NCBI GenBank assembly: GCA_017428385.1
Contig: JAFRQX010000046.1
Span: forward strand, 124,001 to 188,000
Origin: Clostridia bacterium
GTDB taxonomy: Bacteria; Bacillota; Clostridia; Christensenellales; Aristaeellaceae
Length of the DNA stretch: 64,000 nucleotides
Direction of reading: 5' to 3'
Shown here: in pieces, positions 48,503 to 58,308 of the stretch
How the letters are laid out: the number at the start of each line of letters is the position of its first letter
Position numbering within the stretch: the stretch's first letter is position 1
Notes under the pieces: model-generated
What the model was told of the DNA's origin: nothing
The model's database searches: none
The model's input: only the letters and a program-made list of their open reading frames with translations
Made by a program: the position numbers and the translations under genes

Positions 48503-48727
48503 TTATTTGTCATCGGAGGGCTTCCGGTACTCAAACAGGTCACCCGGCTGGCAGTCCAGGACTTCACAGAGCTTGGCCATGGTTGATACCTTGACGGCTT
48601 TTGCCTTGCCGGTTTTCAGGATGGACATGTTGGCCAGCGTGATGCCCACGCGGTCGGCAAGCTCCGATACGCTCATTTTGCGCTTGGCCAGCATCACGTC
48701 GATATTGAAGATGATTTCGCCTTCCAT
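48503..48727 (-). CDS. YozG-like XRE family regulator
   Basis: A 74-residue Cro/XRE helix-turn-helix protein: 'IIFNIDVMLAKRKMSVSELA', 'RVGITLANMSILKTGKAKAV', 'LCEVLDCQPGDLFEY'. This is the compact YozG type found next to DUF2975 membrane proteins. It follows that gene by 12 bases and has its own GGAGGA. It likely regulates the pair. Confidence 0.9.
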   Translation of the reverse strand: MEGEIIFNIDVMLAKRKMSVSELADRVGITLANMSILKTGKAKAVKVSTMAKLCEVLDCQPGDLFEYRKPSDDK

Positions 48728-48739
48728 GCTGTATCCTCC

Positions 48740-49219
48740 TTATACCGTCAGGTCGCTCTGCTCCTGAAGATCAGCAGCCTTCCGGACCAGATGGGAGAGG
48801 CAGGCAGCCGCGACTGTGACCGAAAAGCCCACAAAGCAGATCAGCAGGGAAATCAGAAAGATTCCCGGATGGTTCATGCTCATGAAAAAGAAAACGACAT
48901 TCCCCAGGAAGAAGAACAGGATATCCCCGGCCACCAGCCAGGCAATTCCCTGCAGGAGGGCGGCATTCGATGAGGAGAAAGACCGGTTCTCCCCGATGTT
49001 GACCGCGATTTTCCAGGCCAGCACAAGGATGGCATAACAGGGAATGGCCGTGATCCAGAGGAAGATCATCCACGGCCAGTGCCAGGACGCAAATTCAGGA
49101 TAGCTGTCCTGCATCCAGGATCCGCAGTCGGGCAGGATACCGAAATAAACGATCAACCCGCAGAGCCCGATGATGATAATGATGGCTTTCAGCCAGGAAG
49201 AAAGCTTTTGCTGATTCAT
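48740..49219 (-). CDS. DUF2975 membrane protein
   Basis: A 159-residue protein with four hydrophobic helices and the motif 'AWKIAVNIGENRSFSSSNA' between helices 2 and 3, typical of DUF2975 (YoaS-like). Function unknown; the constant pairing with a YozG-type repressor suggests a membrane sensor or stress gene controlled by it. Confidence 0.85.
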   Translation of the reverse strand: MNQQKLSSWLKAIIIIIGLCGLIVYFGILPDCGSWMQDSYPEFASWHWPWMIFLWITAIPCYAILVLAWKIAVNIGENRSFSSSNAALLQGIAWLVAGDILFFFLGNVVFFFMSMNHPGIFLISLLICFVGFSVTVAAACLSHLVRKAADLQEQSDLTV

Positions 49220-49251
49220 TTCCGATGCCTCCGGTTTCTTTGCTCGGGAGT

Positions 49252-49280
49252 ATCATACATCGAAAATGATCGAAAGTCAA
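49252..49280 (-). promoter_or_regulatory. Promoter of the DUF2975-YozG pair
   Basis: On the minus strand TTGACT (49275-49280), 17 bases, TATGAT (49252-49257). Two TCGAT-like direct elements in the spacer could be the YozG site. Confidence 0.65.
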
Positions 49281-49312
49281 CAATAAATTATTGCAACACG
49301 ATAAAAAACGAA

Positions 49313-49648
49313 TCAGGCTTTCAGAAAATCATCCCGCTTGGGCGTGAATACATCCAGCAGCACACCTTTTTCCAGACAGACGGTTCCATGGATCAGTCCG
49401 GAAGGAACCACAATGGAATCTCCGGGATTCAGGACCACGGATTCATCCTCCACGCTGTAGCGGAAGGAGCCGGAAAGGACGTAGCTCAGCTGCGTATGGG
49501 GATGGGTATGCGGAGCTCCCTCCGAGCCGGTTTCGAAACTGACCTCCACGGCCATCAGCGGATCATCATATGCCAGGACGCTTCGTTCCACTCCGCCTCC
49601 CAGGGGATTCATTGTGATATCACTGCGATGCCGGACGATGCCTTTCAT
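49313..49648 (-). CDS. kdgF: Cupin protein, KdgF-like
   Basis: A 111-residue single cupin. The metal site is visible in 'GAPHTHPHTQLSYVLSGSF' (three histidines and a glutamine) and 'VPSGLIHGTV'. The ending 'LLDVFTPKRDDFL' is the same pattern that I recall from KdgF, which opens the ring of unsaturated uronates from pectin or alginate to give the linear keto form. The position beside the hexuronate genes fits this. The ATG at 49648 follows AAAGGAG. Confidence 0.75.
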   Translation of the reverse strand: MKGIVRHRSDITMNPLGGGVERSVLAYDDPLMAVEVSFETGSEGAPHTHPHTQLSYVLSGSFRYSVEDESVVLNPGDSIVVPSGLIHGTVCLEKGVLLDVFTPKRDDFLKA

Positions 49649-49671
49649 TTCCTTTTCACTCCTTTTTTGAT

Positions 49672-50208
49672 TTATCCTTTGCATTTTTCCCTGCCCAGGT
49701 GATCACGGATGAACTCCCAGACGTCATAATCCGGAGCATCCGCCTGCTTTGACGGCAGGAGGAAAGCTTTGGCGGGCGTCACATACAGGTAGATGCAGCC
49801 TTTTTTCCGGAAAGCTTTGTATATGGAATCCCAGGAGACTTCCTGCGGCTCCTCCGTTTTCTGGTCGTTCACGATCCGGATACCTTCATCCCGCATGGTT
49901 ACGGTGTAGACGGGCCGGGCGGGTTTCAGCTTTGCCCTGGCGGCCTGCATATTGACCTGGCTGAGGAAGGTGCCGATATAGACAAGGGGGAGTCCGATGC
50001 CGACAACCAGCAGTACGGCAGCGATCAGCCCGGACTGTTCCTTCCGGGTAAGGAGGGCGATGACAGCAAATGCAATCAGGATCAGGGAGAATACGGCGGG
50101 CCGGATCCATTTTTTCCGCAGGGCAAACATATCAAAACGCGCAAAGCGCTTGAAGGTTTTTTCATCCAGTTTTACTGCGACAGTAATATCTGTATACTTC
50201 ATTTCCAT
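49672..50208 (-). CDS. YcxB-like membrane protein
   Basis: A 178-residue protein with two membrane helices near residues 38-85 ('PAVFSLILIAFAVIALL', 'LIAAVLLVVGIGLPLVYIG') and a C-terminal soluble PH-like part ('VSWDSIYKAFRKKGCIYLYV'), the YcxB-like domain. Function unknown. It is two bases after the AraC gene, whose last codons supply GAGGAT as ribosome binding site, so it is coupled to that gene. Confidence 0.78.
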   Translation of the reverse strand: MEMKYTDITVAVKLDEKTFKRFARFDMFALRKKWIRPAVFSLILIAFAVIALLTRKEQSGLIAAVLLVVGIGLPLVYIGTFLSQVNMQAARAKLKPARPVYTVTMRDEGIRIVNDQKTEEPQEVSWDSIYKAFRKKGCIYLYVTPAKAFLLPSKQADAPDYDVWEFIRDHLGREKCKG

Positions 50209-50210
50209 TT

Positions 50211-51113
50211 TTAATCCTCGCTTTCCTGTCTTGCGGGTTTCCTGCGGGCGGCTTTGGAACGGCCGACCAGCTCGCCCGGCGACATATCGTAATATTGCCT
50301 GAAGGCGCGGAAGAAGGCACTGTAATCGGTAAAACCGCTTGAGTATCCTGCCTGCTGGATGCTGTATCCCTGACGGATCAGTTCCCGGGCATTTTCCAGG
50401 CGCTTCCGGCGGATGTAGTCTCCGGGTGTCATGCCGATGATCCGCTTGAACTGACGGGTCATGGTGTTTTTATCCAGGAAGAAACGCTGGGCCAGACTGC
50501 TGACGCTCATGGGTTCCCGGTAATGGGCGTTGATGTATTCATGAACTTTCATGATTTCCCCGTACCGTGTTCCGGGATCCTCCTGCGGCTTTGTCCGCTG
50601 GTTCAGGACCCGGCTGATATGGATCAGGAGCTGGGAAAGAATCAGATGGCAGAGGTACTGGCTGTCCGCGTCCGCCCGGTTCTTTTCATACAGCAGGGAG
50701 TAGAGCAGGTTCAGGATGATATGATAAGTCTTTTCCTCGGGAACAATCAAGTGCTGATCCTGCAGGTTGGTCCCCATGGTGCCCAGGGTTTTCGGCAGGA
50801 AAATGGACAGGGAGGAGACAAACTGGGGATTGAGCCAGAGCACGATCCGCTCAATGTCACGGGGAGGTCCCTGGAGTTCGGGCCAGTGCGTTTCTCCCGG
50901 GGGAACCAGGATCAGGTTGCCGGGATGGAGGTCATACTGACTGCCTTCCACGTGGTAAGTATAGCCGTCGGACAAGAGACAGTAAAGCTCATAAAAATCG
51001 TGCCGGTGCGGCGGCACGCCGAAGGTTGCGGCATCGCAGTAGTGATAAACCTCGATGTCGTTTCTGCTCATCTCTTGCAATATATTGAAGGCAGAGATAT
51101 AGGCACCATCCAT
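50211..51113 (-). CDS. AraC family regulator of the hexuronate locus
   Basis: A 300-residue regulator with an N-terminal cupin sensor ('PPHRHDFYELYCLLSDGYTY' and 'HPGNLILVPPGETHW') and two C-terminal helix-turn-helices ('MSVSSLAQRFFLDKNTMTRQ', 'GYSIQQAGYSSGFTDYSAFF'). The ATG at 51113 was chosen because the more upstream ATGs overlap or precede the TATAAT at 51148. It is divergent from the TRAP genes and is the likely activator of the uronate operon, responding to a uronate or keto-acid intermediate. Confidence 0.88.
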   Translation of the reverse strand: MDGAYISAFNILQEMSRNDIEVYHYCDAATFGVPPHRHDFYELYCLLSDGYTYHVEGSQYDLHPGNLILVPPGETHWPELQGPPRDIERIVLWLNPQFVSSLSIFLPKTLGTMGTNLQDQHLIVPEEKTYHIILNLLYSLLYEKNRADADSQYLCHLILSQLLIHISRVLNQRTKPQEDPGTRYGEIMKVHEYINAHYREPMSVSSLAQRFFLDKNTMTRQFKRIIGMTPGDYIRRKRLENARELIRQGYSIQQAGYSSGFTDYSAFFRAFRQYYDMSPGELVGRSKAARRKPARQESED

Positions 51114-51147
51114 AGCTGCCACTTCTTTCAGCAATATTTTCATGTCC

Positions 51148-51175
51148 ATTATACGCAAAATGATGTTTTTTGCAA
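51148..51175 (-). promoter_or_regulatory. Promoter of the AraC gene with inverted repeat
   Basis: On the minus strand TTGCAA (51170-51175), 16 bases, TATAAT (51148-51153). GCAAAA and TTTTGC (51155-51173) form an inverted repeat in the spacer, a candidate binding site. Confidence 0.65.
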
Positions 51176-51277
51176 TAATATATGTATTTTCAACCATGTA
51201 CAAAATGGAAGGGATATGATTAAATATTGCCATCAGAAGGATGAGATCATCCTCAATTAAATAAGGAGGCGTTTCCT

Positions 51278-52291
51278 ATGAAGAAACTGCTTGGTATCCT
51301 GCTGGCCCTGGCTCTGCTGATGGGCTGCACTGCCGCTTTTGCGGATCCGATTACCCTGACCTATGCTGAAGTGAACCCCGTTCCCGCTACCCTGGAAGAG
51401 AACAACGTAAGCGGCTCCGTCGTCAGCGACGTGGCCTGGGCTTTTAAAACCAAACTGGAAGAACTGTCCAACGGTGAAATCCTGGTTGACCTCCAGGGCG
51501 GCGGCGTCATGGGACCGGAAAAAGACGTCCTGGCCAACATCCTAGGCGGCGACACCTCCGTGGATATCGTCCGGATCTCTGCTTTCGCCCTGAACCAGTA
51601 CGGCGCCAAGAAGAGCGTGTTCCTGACCCTGCCCTACGTGTTCAGCAGTGAAGAACATTACTGGAAGTTCACGAAGAGCGACCTGGCCAAGGAAATGCTG
51701 GCTGAAGCCAAGGAAGTAGGCCAGCCCTGGACCGGCCTGGCCTACGGTGAGGAAGGCTTCCGTCACTTCTTCTCCAAGGTGGACATCAAGACCATCGACG
51801 ACCTGAAGGGCCTGAAGATCCGCGTGTCTGACGACCCGATCATGACCGGCCTGCTGCAGGGCCTGGGCGCTGCTTTCACTCCCGTCTCCTTCACCGAACT
51901 GTATAGCGCGCTGCAGACCGGTGTTGTGGACTGCGCTGAACAGCCCATCACCAACTACCTGTCCAACTCCTTCCAGGAAGTTGCTCCCTACATGCTGCGT
52001 GATGGCCACACCCTGGGCACCATCGAGCTGATCGCCACCGACTCCTGCTTCGACAAGCTGTCTGATGACCAGAAAGCGCTGGTTCAGCAGGCTGCTGATT
52101 ACGCGATGGCCGAGTGCGAGAAGTCCGTTATTGCCCGCCAGGAAGCTGCCTATAACAAGCTGATCGAAATGGGCTGCACTGTGAACGAAGTCGAAGACAA
52201 GACCGTTTGGCAGGAAGCCACCAAGGCTGTTCTGGAAGCGAATATCGCTGGCATGGAAGATATCTACGAAGCGATCGTAGCGCTGCAGTAA
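51278..52291 (+). CDS. dctP: TRAP transporter substrate-binding protein DctP
   Basis: A 337-residue extracytoplasmic solute receptor with a signal peptide (residues 1-22) that may be a lipobox ('LLMGCTAAF'). The conserved arginine that binds the ligand carboxylate is in 'GLKIRVSDDPIM', and 'LYSALQTGVVDCAEQPITNY' is the usual TRAP signature. It would deliver a hexuronate to the DctQM pair. AAGGAGG precedes the ATG. The coding sequence uses C-ending codons more strongly than its neighbours, as expected for high expression. Confidence 0.92.
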   Translation: MKKLLGILLALALLMGCTAAFADPITLTYAEVNPVPATLEENNVSGSVVSDVAWAFKTKLEELSNGEILVDLQGGGVMGPEKDVLANILGGDTSVDIVRISAFALNQYGAKKSVFLTLPYVFSSEEHYWKFTKSDLAKEMLAEAKEVGQPWTGLAYGEEGFRHFFSKVDIKTIDDLKGLKIRVSDDPIMTGLLQGLGAAFTPVSFTELYSALQTGVVDCAEQPITNYLSNSFQEVAPYMLRDGHTLGTIELIATDSCFDKLSDDQKALVQQAADYAMAECEKSVIARQEAAYNKLIEMGCTVNEVEDKTVWQEATKAVLEANIAGMEDIYEAIVALQ

Positions 52292-52324
52292 TGACCTGAT
52301 AAGACGACCGGACAATAACCCGTT

Positions 52325-52368
52325 GGGGGTGCAGGGCCCAACCTCTGCGCCCCCGATTCGTCTTTTTG
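52325..52368 (+). terminator. Intra-operon hairpin between dctP and dctQ
   Basis: GGGGGTGCAG and CTGCGCCCCC (one G-U) with a 10-base loop and then TCTTTTTG. Probably a partial terminator that keeps the binding protein more abundant than the membrane subunits. Confidence 0.7.
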
Positions 52369-52416
52369 ATGACAGTCCCTTTTTCCTTCCACACATGATA
52401 CCAAGGAGGCTTCCGG

Positions 52417-52965
52417 ATGCCAACTATATTTAAGAAGCTGGAGAAGATCAAGCCCGTCTATGACTGGACGTACAAGATCATGCTGTTTATCTGCAAGCTT
52501 CTCCTGATCGGAGATATCATCATTACCTCTGTTACTGTAGCCGGCCGCTATTTCCCCTTCTTTACGGCTCCGCACTGGGGTGAGGAAATGGTCCTGACCC
52601 TGATGGTCTACATGGCGGTGCTCTCTGCCACACTGGCGATCCGTAAGCGCAGCCATATCCGCATGACGGCTTTTGACAAATATCTGCCGAAGAAGGTGCT
52701 GCTGGTTATGGACCTGCTGGCGGATATCGCGGTGATGGCCCTGGGCGTGATCCTGCTGGTTGAAGGACTGGACGTGATCAAGCCCACCGGCAATATCGCT
52801 AAATTCGCGAAGTATTCGTCCCTGCCGAACCTGAGCCAGATCTGGATGTACCTGCCCGTCGCCATTGCCGGCGCGAGCATGATCATCTTCGAGATCGAGC
52901 AGGTGTTCCTCCGTATCGAGGAATTCTTTAAACCCAAGACTGAACAGAAGGAGGCGCAGGCATAA
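52417..52965 (+). CDS. dctQ: TRAP transporter small permease DctQ
   Basis: A 182-residue membrane protein with four helices. 'WGEEMVLTLMVYMAVLSATLA' and 'RKRSHIRMTAFDKYLP' are the conserved DctQ core. It forms the membrane complex with DctM and takes substrate from DctP using the sodium gradient. The stop overlaps the dctM start by one base. Confidence 0.9.
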   Translation: MPTIFKKLEKIKPVYDWTYKIMLFICKLLLIGDIIITSVTVAGRYFPFFTAPHWGEEMVLTLMVYMAVLSATLAIRKRSHIRMTAFDKYLPKKVLLVMDLLADIAVMALGVILLVEGLDVIKPTGNIAKFAKYSSLPNLSQIWMYLPVAIAGASMIIFEIEQVFLRIEEFFKPKTEQKEAQA

Positions 52966-54266
52966 TGGACGCTGAAACCTTATCAACAATCATCCTGCTC
53001 GGCAGTTTCCTGCTGATGGTTTTCCTGCGTTTCCCGATTGCCTACTCCGTAGGTATCTCAACCGTACTCTGCCTGATTTCCATGGGCCAGAAGCTGAGCG
53101 TCCTGCCGATGCAGATGGTGCGCGGTGTATGGTCCTTCAGCCTGATGGCCGTACCGTTCTTTATCACGATGGGGGTACTGATGGGCTCCGGAGGCATATC
53201 GGAGAAGCTGATTGCACTGGCCAACTCCCTGGTGGGCTGGATGCGCGGCGGCCTGGCGATGGTAAACATCGTGGCTTCCTACTTCTTCGGGGGAATCTCC
53301 GGTTCCGCTGCCGCGGATACGGCCTCCCTGGGTTCCATCCTGATCCCCATGATGGTGGATGAAGGCTATGACGTGGACTTTTCAACTGCTGTGACCATCA
53401 CTTCCTCCTGCGAGGGACTGCTGGTTCCGCCCAGCCACAACATGGTTATTTACGCCACTACAGCCGGCGGTATCTCGGTCGGCGCGCTGTTTATGGCAGG
53501 CTATCTGCCCGGCGCCCTGCTGGCTATAGCCCTGATGGTGGGATCCTATATTATTTCTGTGAAGCGGAATTATCCCAAGGGGGAGAAATTCTCCATCAAA
53601 AACTTCGTCAAACAGCTGGGCAAGAGCATCTGGGCCCTGCTGGCGGTGTTGATCGTGGTTGTCGGCGTTGTGGGCGGCGTGTTTACCGCTACTGAATCCG
53701 CTGCTATCGCGGTCATCTACTCATTGTTTGTATCTGTGTTCATTTACAAGGGACTGACCTGGAAAGGCGTCTGGAAGAGCTTTGAGAGCTGTATCGATAC
53801 GCTGGCCATTGTGCTGATCCTGATTGCCATGTCCGGCGCTTTCGGATACTGCCTGACCAACCTGCATGTTCCCGCAAAAGCTGCTGCGCTGATTACCGGC
53901 ATTTCCAACAGCCCCATTATCACTGCACTGCTGCTGAACGTGATCCTGCTGGTACTGGGCATGATCATGGATATGGCGCCGATCATCCTGATTGCAACAC
54001 CAATCCTGCTGCCTGTGGCTACGTCTATCGGCCTCAGCCCGATCCAGTTTGGTATCATGGTTGTGCTTAACTGCGGTATCGGCTTGCTGACTCCGCCGGT
54101 CGGAGCTGTGCTGTTTATCGGTTCCGCCGTGGCAAAACGTCCTATGGAAAAGGTGGTCCGGGCGACCATGCCGTTCTATCTCTGCATGGTTGTCGCGTTG
54201 ATCCTGATTACCTTCATTCCGCAGATCAGCCTCTGGCTGCCGCAACTGTTCGGATATAGTGTGTGA
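52965..54266 (+). CDS. dctM: TRAP transporter large permease DctM
   Basis: A 433-residue protein of the DctM family with 11-12 helices; 'GGISGSAAADTASLGSILIP' and 'EGLLVPPSHNMVIYA' form the first sodium/substrate repeat, and 'MDMAPIILIATPILLPVA' with 'LNCGIGLLTPPVGAVLFIG' the second. It is the transport channel of the uronate TRAP system. Confidence 0.93.
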   Translation: MDAETLSTIILLGSFLLMVFLRFPIAYSVGISTVLCLISMGQKLSVLPMQMVRGVWSFSLMAVPFFITMGVLMGSGGISEKLIALANSLVGWMRGGLAMVNIVASYFFGGISGSAAADTASLGSILIPMMVDEGYDVDFSTAVTITSSCEGLLVPPSHNMVIYATTAGGISVGALFMAGYLPGALLAIALMVGSYIISVKRNYPKGEKFSIKNFVKQLGKSIWALLAVLIVVVGVVGGVFTATESAAIAVIYSLFVSVFIYKGLTWKGVWKSFESCIDTLAIVLILIAMSGAFGYCLTNLHVPAKAAALITGISNSPIITALLLNVILLVLGMIMDMAPIILIATPILLPVATSIGLSPIQFGIMVVLNCGIGLLTPPVGAVLFIGSAVAKRPMEKVVRATMPFYLCMVVALILITFIPQISLWLPQLFGYSV

Positions 54267-54288
54267 TCCGGAAACTGAATGATGAATG

Positions 54289-54314
54289 ATCCCGGGCCTG
54301 AAAAGGCCCGGGAT
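54289..54314 (+). other. Intercistronic hairpin after dctM
   Basis: ATCCCGGGCC-TGAAAA-GGCCCGGGAT, a perfect 10-base stem without a T-run. It may stabilise the upstream mRNA or slow read-through into the MFS gene. Confidence 0.6.
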
Positions 54315-54333
54315 GTATTCAGGGAGTATGCCG

Positions 54334-55542
54334 ATGTTTTCTTTCCTCCGCCGAATGGATCCTTCCCGCCGCCGGTTGCTGCTGACGTGCTTTTACGCGT
54401 TTTTCTGCAGCGGTATGGTTTCCCTGATGCTCGGATCTGCCATGCCGGATCTCAAACGCAGCTGGGGACTGTCAGATTCCTTCAGCGGGGTGCTGCTGTC
54501 CGCTCATTCGATCGGCAACATGGTTGCCGGATTTGTTTCGGGTATTGTGCCCTTCTGGCTGGGACGCCGCCGGTCCATTGCTCTTCTGGCCTCCCTGGCT
54601 TTCCTGGGGATGACCCTGATGGCCGTTACCGGTGCTCCGGGCTTTCTTTTCGCAGCTTTTGTACTTACGGGTGTTGGACGTGGCTCCGTTACGAATTTCA
54701 ACAACCACACGGTGAACGTCCTGACTGACGGCAGCCCCGCGGCAGCCAATATTCTGCATGCGTGCTTTGCCGTTGGTGCCATTACCGCACCGATGGCCTT
54801 TCTTCTGCTGAGCCGCATTGCAGCCTGGCAGGCCGGACTCTTTTTTGTGGTGCTGTGCGGCGTGGCGGCAGTATTCCTGTTTTTCCGTTCGCAGGTGCCG
54901 GATGACCGTCCGGACAGGAAGCAGAAAGAGGCACGGACAATGGCGTTCCTGAAAGAGCCGGCTTTTCTGGTTTTCGCCGGAATGATGTTCTGCTATATCT
55001 GCAGCGAATATGCCATTAACGGATGGCTGGTTACCTACCTGCAGCATAAGCAGTCGCTCTTCACTGCCATGGGTGAGGGAGGCATTGCCGCTTACAGCCA
55101 GTCCATGGCGACCCTTCTGTGGGCGGTGATCCTGGCGGGACGGTTGACATGTGCCTGGCTTTCCCGGAAAGTATCCCAGAAGATCCTGATGTTTGTCGCG
55201 TCGATCGGAATGGCCGCCTGTTTCGCCGGAATGCTGTTGGCGTCAGCTGTTCCGGTGGTGACGGGGTGTATTGCGGGCATGGGATTTTGCATGGCCGGGA
55301 TCTGCCCCATGATCTATTCCGACGCCGTGCACTATACCAACACCTATCCGCTGGCGACGGGAACCCTGCTGGCCTTTGGAGCGACAGGCGGTATCCTGAT
55401 GCCTGCCCTGGTGGGCTTCCTTGCACAAAGCGGCGGATTTGAGATGAGCATGACCGCTATCCTGGTGTCGATTGTTCTTCTGACGGTGTTTTCCGCCGTC
55501 AATATCCGAATGAAAACAAGAAAGGGAGTATCCGAAACATGA
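54334..55542 (+). CDS. MFS transporter in the hexuronate operon
   Basis: A 402-residue carrier with 12 likely helices. '[18 protein letters not shown]' is the loop 2-3 signature and '[17 protein letters not shown]' lies in helix 4-5. It is probably a second route for a uronate or its oligomer, or an exporter. The start at 54334 follows AGGGAG at good spacing; ATG 54328 is nearer. Overlaps uxuA by ATGA, so it belongs to the same operon. Confidence 0.85.
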   Translation: MFSFLRRMDPSRRRLLLTCFYAFFCSGMVSLMLGSAMPDLKRSWGLSDSFSGVLLSAHSIGNMVAGFVSGIVPFWLGRRRSIALLASLAFLGMTLMAVTGAPGFLFAAFVLTGVGRGSVTNFNNHTVNVLTDGSPAAANILHACFAVGAITAPMAFLLLSRIAAWQAGLFFVVLCGVAAVFLFFRSQVPDDRPDRKQKEARTMAFLKEPAFLVFAGMMFCYICSEYAINGWLVTYLQHKQSLFTAMGEGGIAAYSQSMATLLWAVILAGRLTCAWLSRKVSQKILMFVASIGMAACFAGMLLASAVPVVTGCIAGMGFCMAGICPMIYSDAVHYTNTYPLATGTLLAFGATGGILMPALVGFLAQSGGFEMSMTAILVSIVLLTVFSAVNIRMKTRKGVSET

Positions 55543-56612
55543 AAATGACATTTCGCTGGTATGGAAGCCAGTCTGATCCGATTCCGCTGAAGTACATCAA
55601 ACAGATTCCCGGCATGACTGGTCTGATGGGTCTGCTGGAGAAACCCGCCGGTGTGGACTGGCCGGAAGAAGAGTTTATTGCTCTGAAAAAGGAAGTAAAC
55701 GAAGCGGGACTCGAGATCGAAGTCATTGAATCAGTGAATGTTCATGAGGACATCAAGACCGGCCTGGGACGGCGGGATGAGTATATCGCCAACTACATTT
55801 CCACGATCCGGATGCTGGCAAAACATGGTGTGAAAGTGATCATCTACAACTTCATGCCTGTTTTCGACTGGCTGCGTACGGACCTGGCCCGGGTGATTCC
55901 GGAAGATGGAAGCAACAGCCTGTATTTTGACGAGAAGGACCTGGGTGAGATGGGCCCGCTGGAAATCGTCCGCAGAACTGCTTCCGGAAGCAAAGGATTC
56001 TCCCTGCCCGGCTGGGAACCGGAACGGCTGGCCCTGCTGGAGACAACCCTGAAGCAGTATGAAGGGATGACTCCGGACGGACTGAGGAAGAACTTCAAGT
56101 ATTTCCTGGATGCCGTGATTCCGGTGTGCGAGGAAGTGGGCGTGCGGATGGCCTGCCATCCGGATGATCCGGCCTGGCCGATCTTCGGACTGCCGCGGAT
56201 TACCCACAGCCAGGAGGATTTCGACAAGATGGTGAAGCTGCATGACAGCCCCGCCAATACCCTGTGCCTGTGCACCGGTTCTCTCGGATCCAATCCTGAC
56301 AACGATATTCCGGCAGCGATCCGTCACTTCGGAAAGATGGACCGCATCGGCGCCATGCATGTGCGCAACGTCAAATACCTGGGCTACCATCACTTCCGGG
56401 AAGCTTCCCATCTGTCCTCTACCGGCGACCTGGATGTGTATGAAATCATGAAAGCCATCCATGAGACCTGCCCGGATACCTACATCCGGCCGGACCACGG
56501 ACGTATGATCTGGGATGAGCAGGGCCGCCCCGGCTACGGCCTGTATGACCGTGCCCTCGGTGTGGCCTACCTGAACGGCCTGTGGGAAGCAATAGAAAAG
56601 AATGAAAAATGA
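55539..56612 (+). CDS. uxuA: Mannonate dehydratase
   Basis: A 357-residue UxuA, which dehydrates D-mannonate to 2-keto-3-deoxygluconate using Mn2+ or Fe2+. '[21 protein letters not shown]' (first part), '[18 protein letters not shown]', '[14 protein letters not shown]', 'MHVRNVKY' and '[13 protein letters not shown]' hold the metal and catalytic residues (Cys, His, Asp). Its last residues 'KNEK' and stop codon are encoded by the first units of a heptad array. Confidence 0.96.
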   Translation: MKMTFRWYGSQSDPIPLKYIKQIPGMTGLMGLLEKPAGVDWPEEEFIALKKEVNEAGLEIEVIESVNVHEDIKTGLGRRDEYIANYISTIRMLAKHGVKVIIYNFMPVFDWLRTDLARVIPEDGSNSLYFDEKDLGEMGPLEIVRRTASGSKGFSLPGWEPERLALLETTLKQYEGMTPDGLRKNFKYFLDAVIPVCEEVGVRMACHPDDPAWPIFGLPRITHSQEDFDKMVKLHDSPANTLCLCTGSLGSNPDNDIPAAIRHFGKMDRIGAMHVRNVKYLGYHHFREASHLSSTGDLDVYEIMKAIHETCPDTYIRPDHGRMIWDEQGRPGYGLYDRALGVAYLNGLWEAIEKNEK

Positions 56613-56642
56613 ACAATGAAAAGTGAAGAATGATAATTGAAA
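56591..56642. repeat. Heptad repeat at the uxuA end
   Basis: AATAGAA, then from 56601 AATGAAA, AATGAAC, AATGAAA, AGTGAAG, AATGATA and a partial unit. It begins inside uxuA and supplies its stop codon. Confidence 0.8.
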
Positions 56643-56664
56643 GCAGAAGGAATGGAGAATTGAT

Positions 56665-58278
56665 ATGAGGGTAAGTCTGGAGAATCTGAAGGATCGGGCC
56701 GGCTGGGAGAAAGCCGGTGTGCGCCTGCCGGCGTTTGATATCAGCGCTATGAAGCAGAAGACGGAAGAAGCGCCTATGTGGGTGCACTTCGGCGCGGGAA
56801 ACATTTTCCGGGCGTTCATTGCCGTGCTGCAGCAGCGGCTGCTGGATGCCGGTCTTTCAGACCGGGGTATTATCGCCGCGGATACCTTTGACGTGGACAA
56901 CATCCGGATGATTTACGGCGGATATGATAACCTGACACTGAGCGTGACCCTGAACGCGGACGCGACCATCGACAAGGAAATCGTGGCATCCGTTTCGGAA
57001 GCGGTGGTTGCCCAGCCCGGGGAACAGGCGGATTATGCCCGGCTGCTGCGGGCCTTTGCCGCCCCTTCTCTCCAGATGATCAGCTTTACGATTACTGAAA
57101 AGGGCTATGCCCTGCGACAGATTGACGGAAACTACCAGAAGGTGGTGGAAGAAGACCTGAAGAACGGACCGGAAAAGGCCCGCCATGCCATGACGATTGT
57201 AACAGCGCTGCTGTATCACCGGTACCAGAACGGGAAGCTTCCGCTGGCAGTGGTGAGCATGGACAACTGCAGCCACAACGGGGAAAAACTGCAGAGCAGT
57301 ATCCTGGAGGTGGCCAAGGCCTGGCAGGTGAACGGCTTTGTACCGAAGGACTTTGTGAAGTGGCTTTCGGACGAAAGCCAGGTATCCTTCCCCTGGAGCA
57401 TGATCGACAAGATTACGCCCAGGCCCGCTCCTGAGGTTCAGCGGATGCTTGAGGAAGCAGGCATTGAAGCTGTGGCTCCGCTGGAAACGCCCCGGGGGAC
57501 TTTTGTGGCGCCGTTTGTGAACGCGGAGAAAGCCCAGTACCTGGTGGTGGAAGACAAGTTCCCCAACGGCCGTCCGCCTCTGGAAAAAGCCGGTGTGTAT
57601 TTTACAGACCGGGAGACAGTGAACAAGACGGAACGGATGAAGGTGACCACCTGCCTGAACCCGCTGCATACCGCCCTTGCGGTTTATGGCTGCCTGCTGG
57701 GCTATACCCTGATCCGGGAAGAGATGAAGGACGAGGACCTGGTGAAGCTGATCCGCCGGCTGGGATACCAGGAAGGACTGCCGGTTGTGACGGATCCGGG
57801 AATCCTCAGCCCCAAAGCTTTCATTGACGAAGTGGTGGAGGAACGGCTGCCCAATCCCTTCATGCCTGACGCCCCGCAGCGGATTGCGACAGACACCTCC
57901 CAGAAGGTGGGAATCCGCTTCGGTGAAACCATCAAGAGCTACCTGGCGGAGAACCGTTCCATGGATCAGCTGGTAGCCCTGCCGCTGGCGATTGCGGGCT
58001 GGCTCCGGTATCTGCTGGGTGTGGATGACGCAGGCAATGCCATGCCATTGTCCGGAGATCCGCTGCTGGAGGAGCTGCGGGCCATGCTGTCCGGAATCGA
58101 GCTCGGAAAGCCTGAAACCTGCGGCGACAAGCTGAAACCGATTCTGTCCAATCCCATGATTTTCGGCAGCGACCTGACCCGGTGCGAACTGGGAGAACGG
58201 ATTACCGGATACTTCCTGGAAGAAATCCAGGGTCCCGGCGCTGTACGTGAAACCCTGAAGAAAACACTGACCGACTGA
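56665..58278 (+). CDS. uxuB: D-mannonate oxidoreductase (fructuronate reductase)
   Basis: A 537-residue long-chain polyol dehydrogenase that reduces fructuronate to mannonate with NADH. It has the nucleotide-binding start 'WVHFGAGNIFRAFIAV', the mid-chain 'VVSMDNCSHNGEKLQ', and the catalytic region 'KVTTCLNPLHTALAVYG' with the conserved Lys/Asn/His. Length is typical of UxuB. It lies 52 bases after uxuA and before uxaB. Confidence 0.93.
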   Translation: MRVSLENLKDRAGWEKAGVRLPAFDISAMKQKTEEAPMWVHFGAGNIFRAFIAVLQQRLLDAGLSDRGIIAADTFDVDNIRMIYGGYDNLTLSVTLNADATIDKEIVASVSEAVVAQPGEQADYARLLRAFAAPSLQMISFTITEKGYALRQIDGNYQKVVEEDLKNGPEKARHAMTIVTALLYHRYQNGKLPLAVVSMDNCSHNGEKLQSSILEVAKAWQVNGFVPKDFVKWLSDESQVSFPWSMIDKITPRPAPEVQRMLEEAGIEAVAPLETPRGTFVAPFVNAEKAQYLVVEDKFPNGRPPLEKAGVYFTDRETVNKTERMKVTTCLNPLHTALAVYGCLLGYTLIREEMKDEDLVKLIRRLGYQEGLPVVTDPGILSPKAFIDEVVEERLPNPFMPDAPQRIATDTSQKVGIRFGETIKSYLAENRSMDQLVALPLAIAGWLRYLLGVDDAGNAMPLSGDPLLEELRAMLSGIELGKPETCGDKLKPILSNPMIFGSDLTRCELGERITGYFLEEIQGPGAVRETLKKTLTD

Positions 58279-58308
58279 CAATCTGATTTTATCCTGGAGG
58301 AAAAGAAG

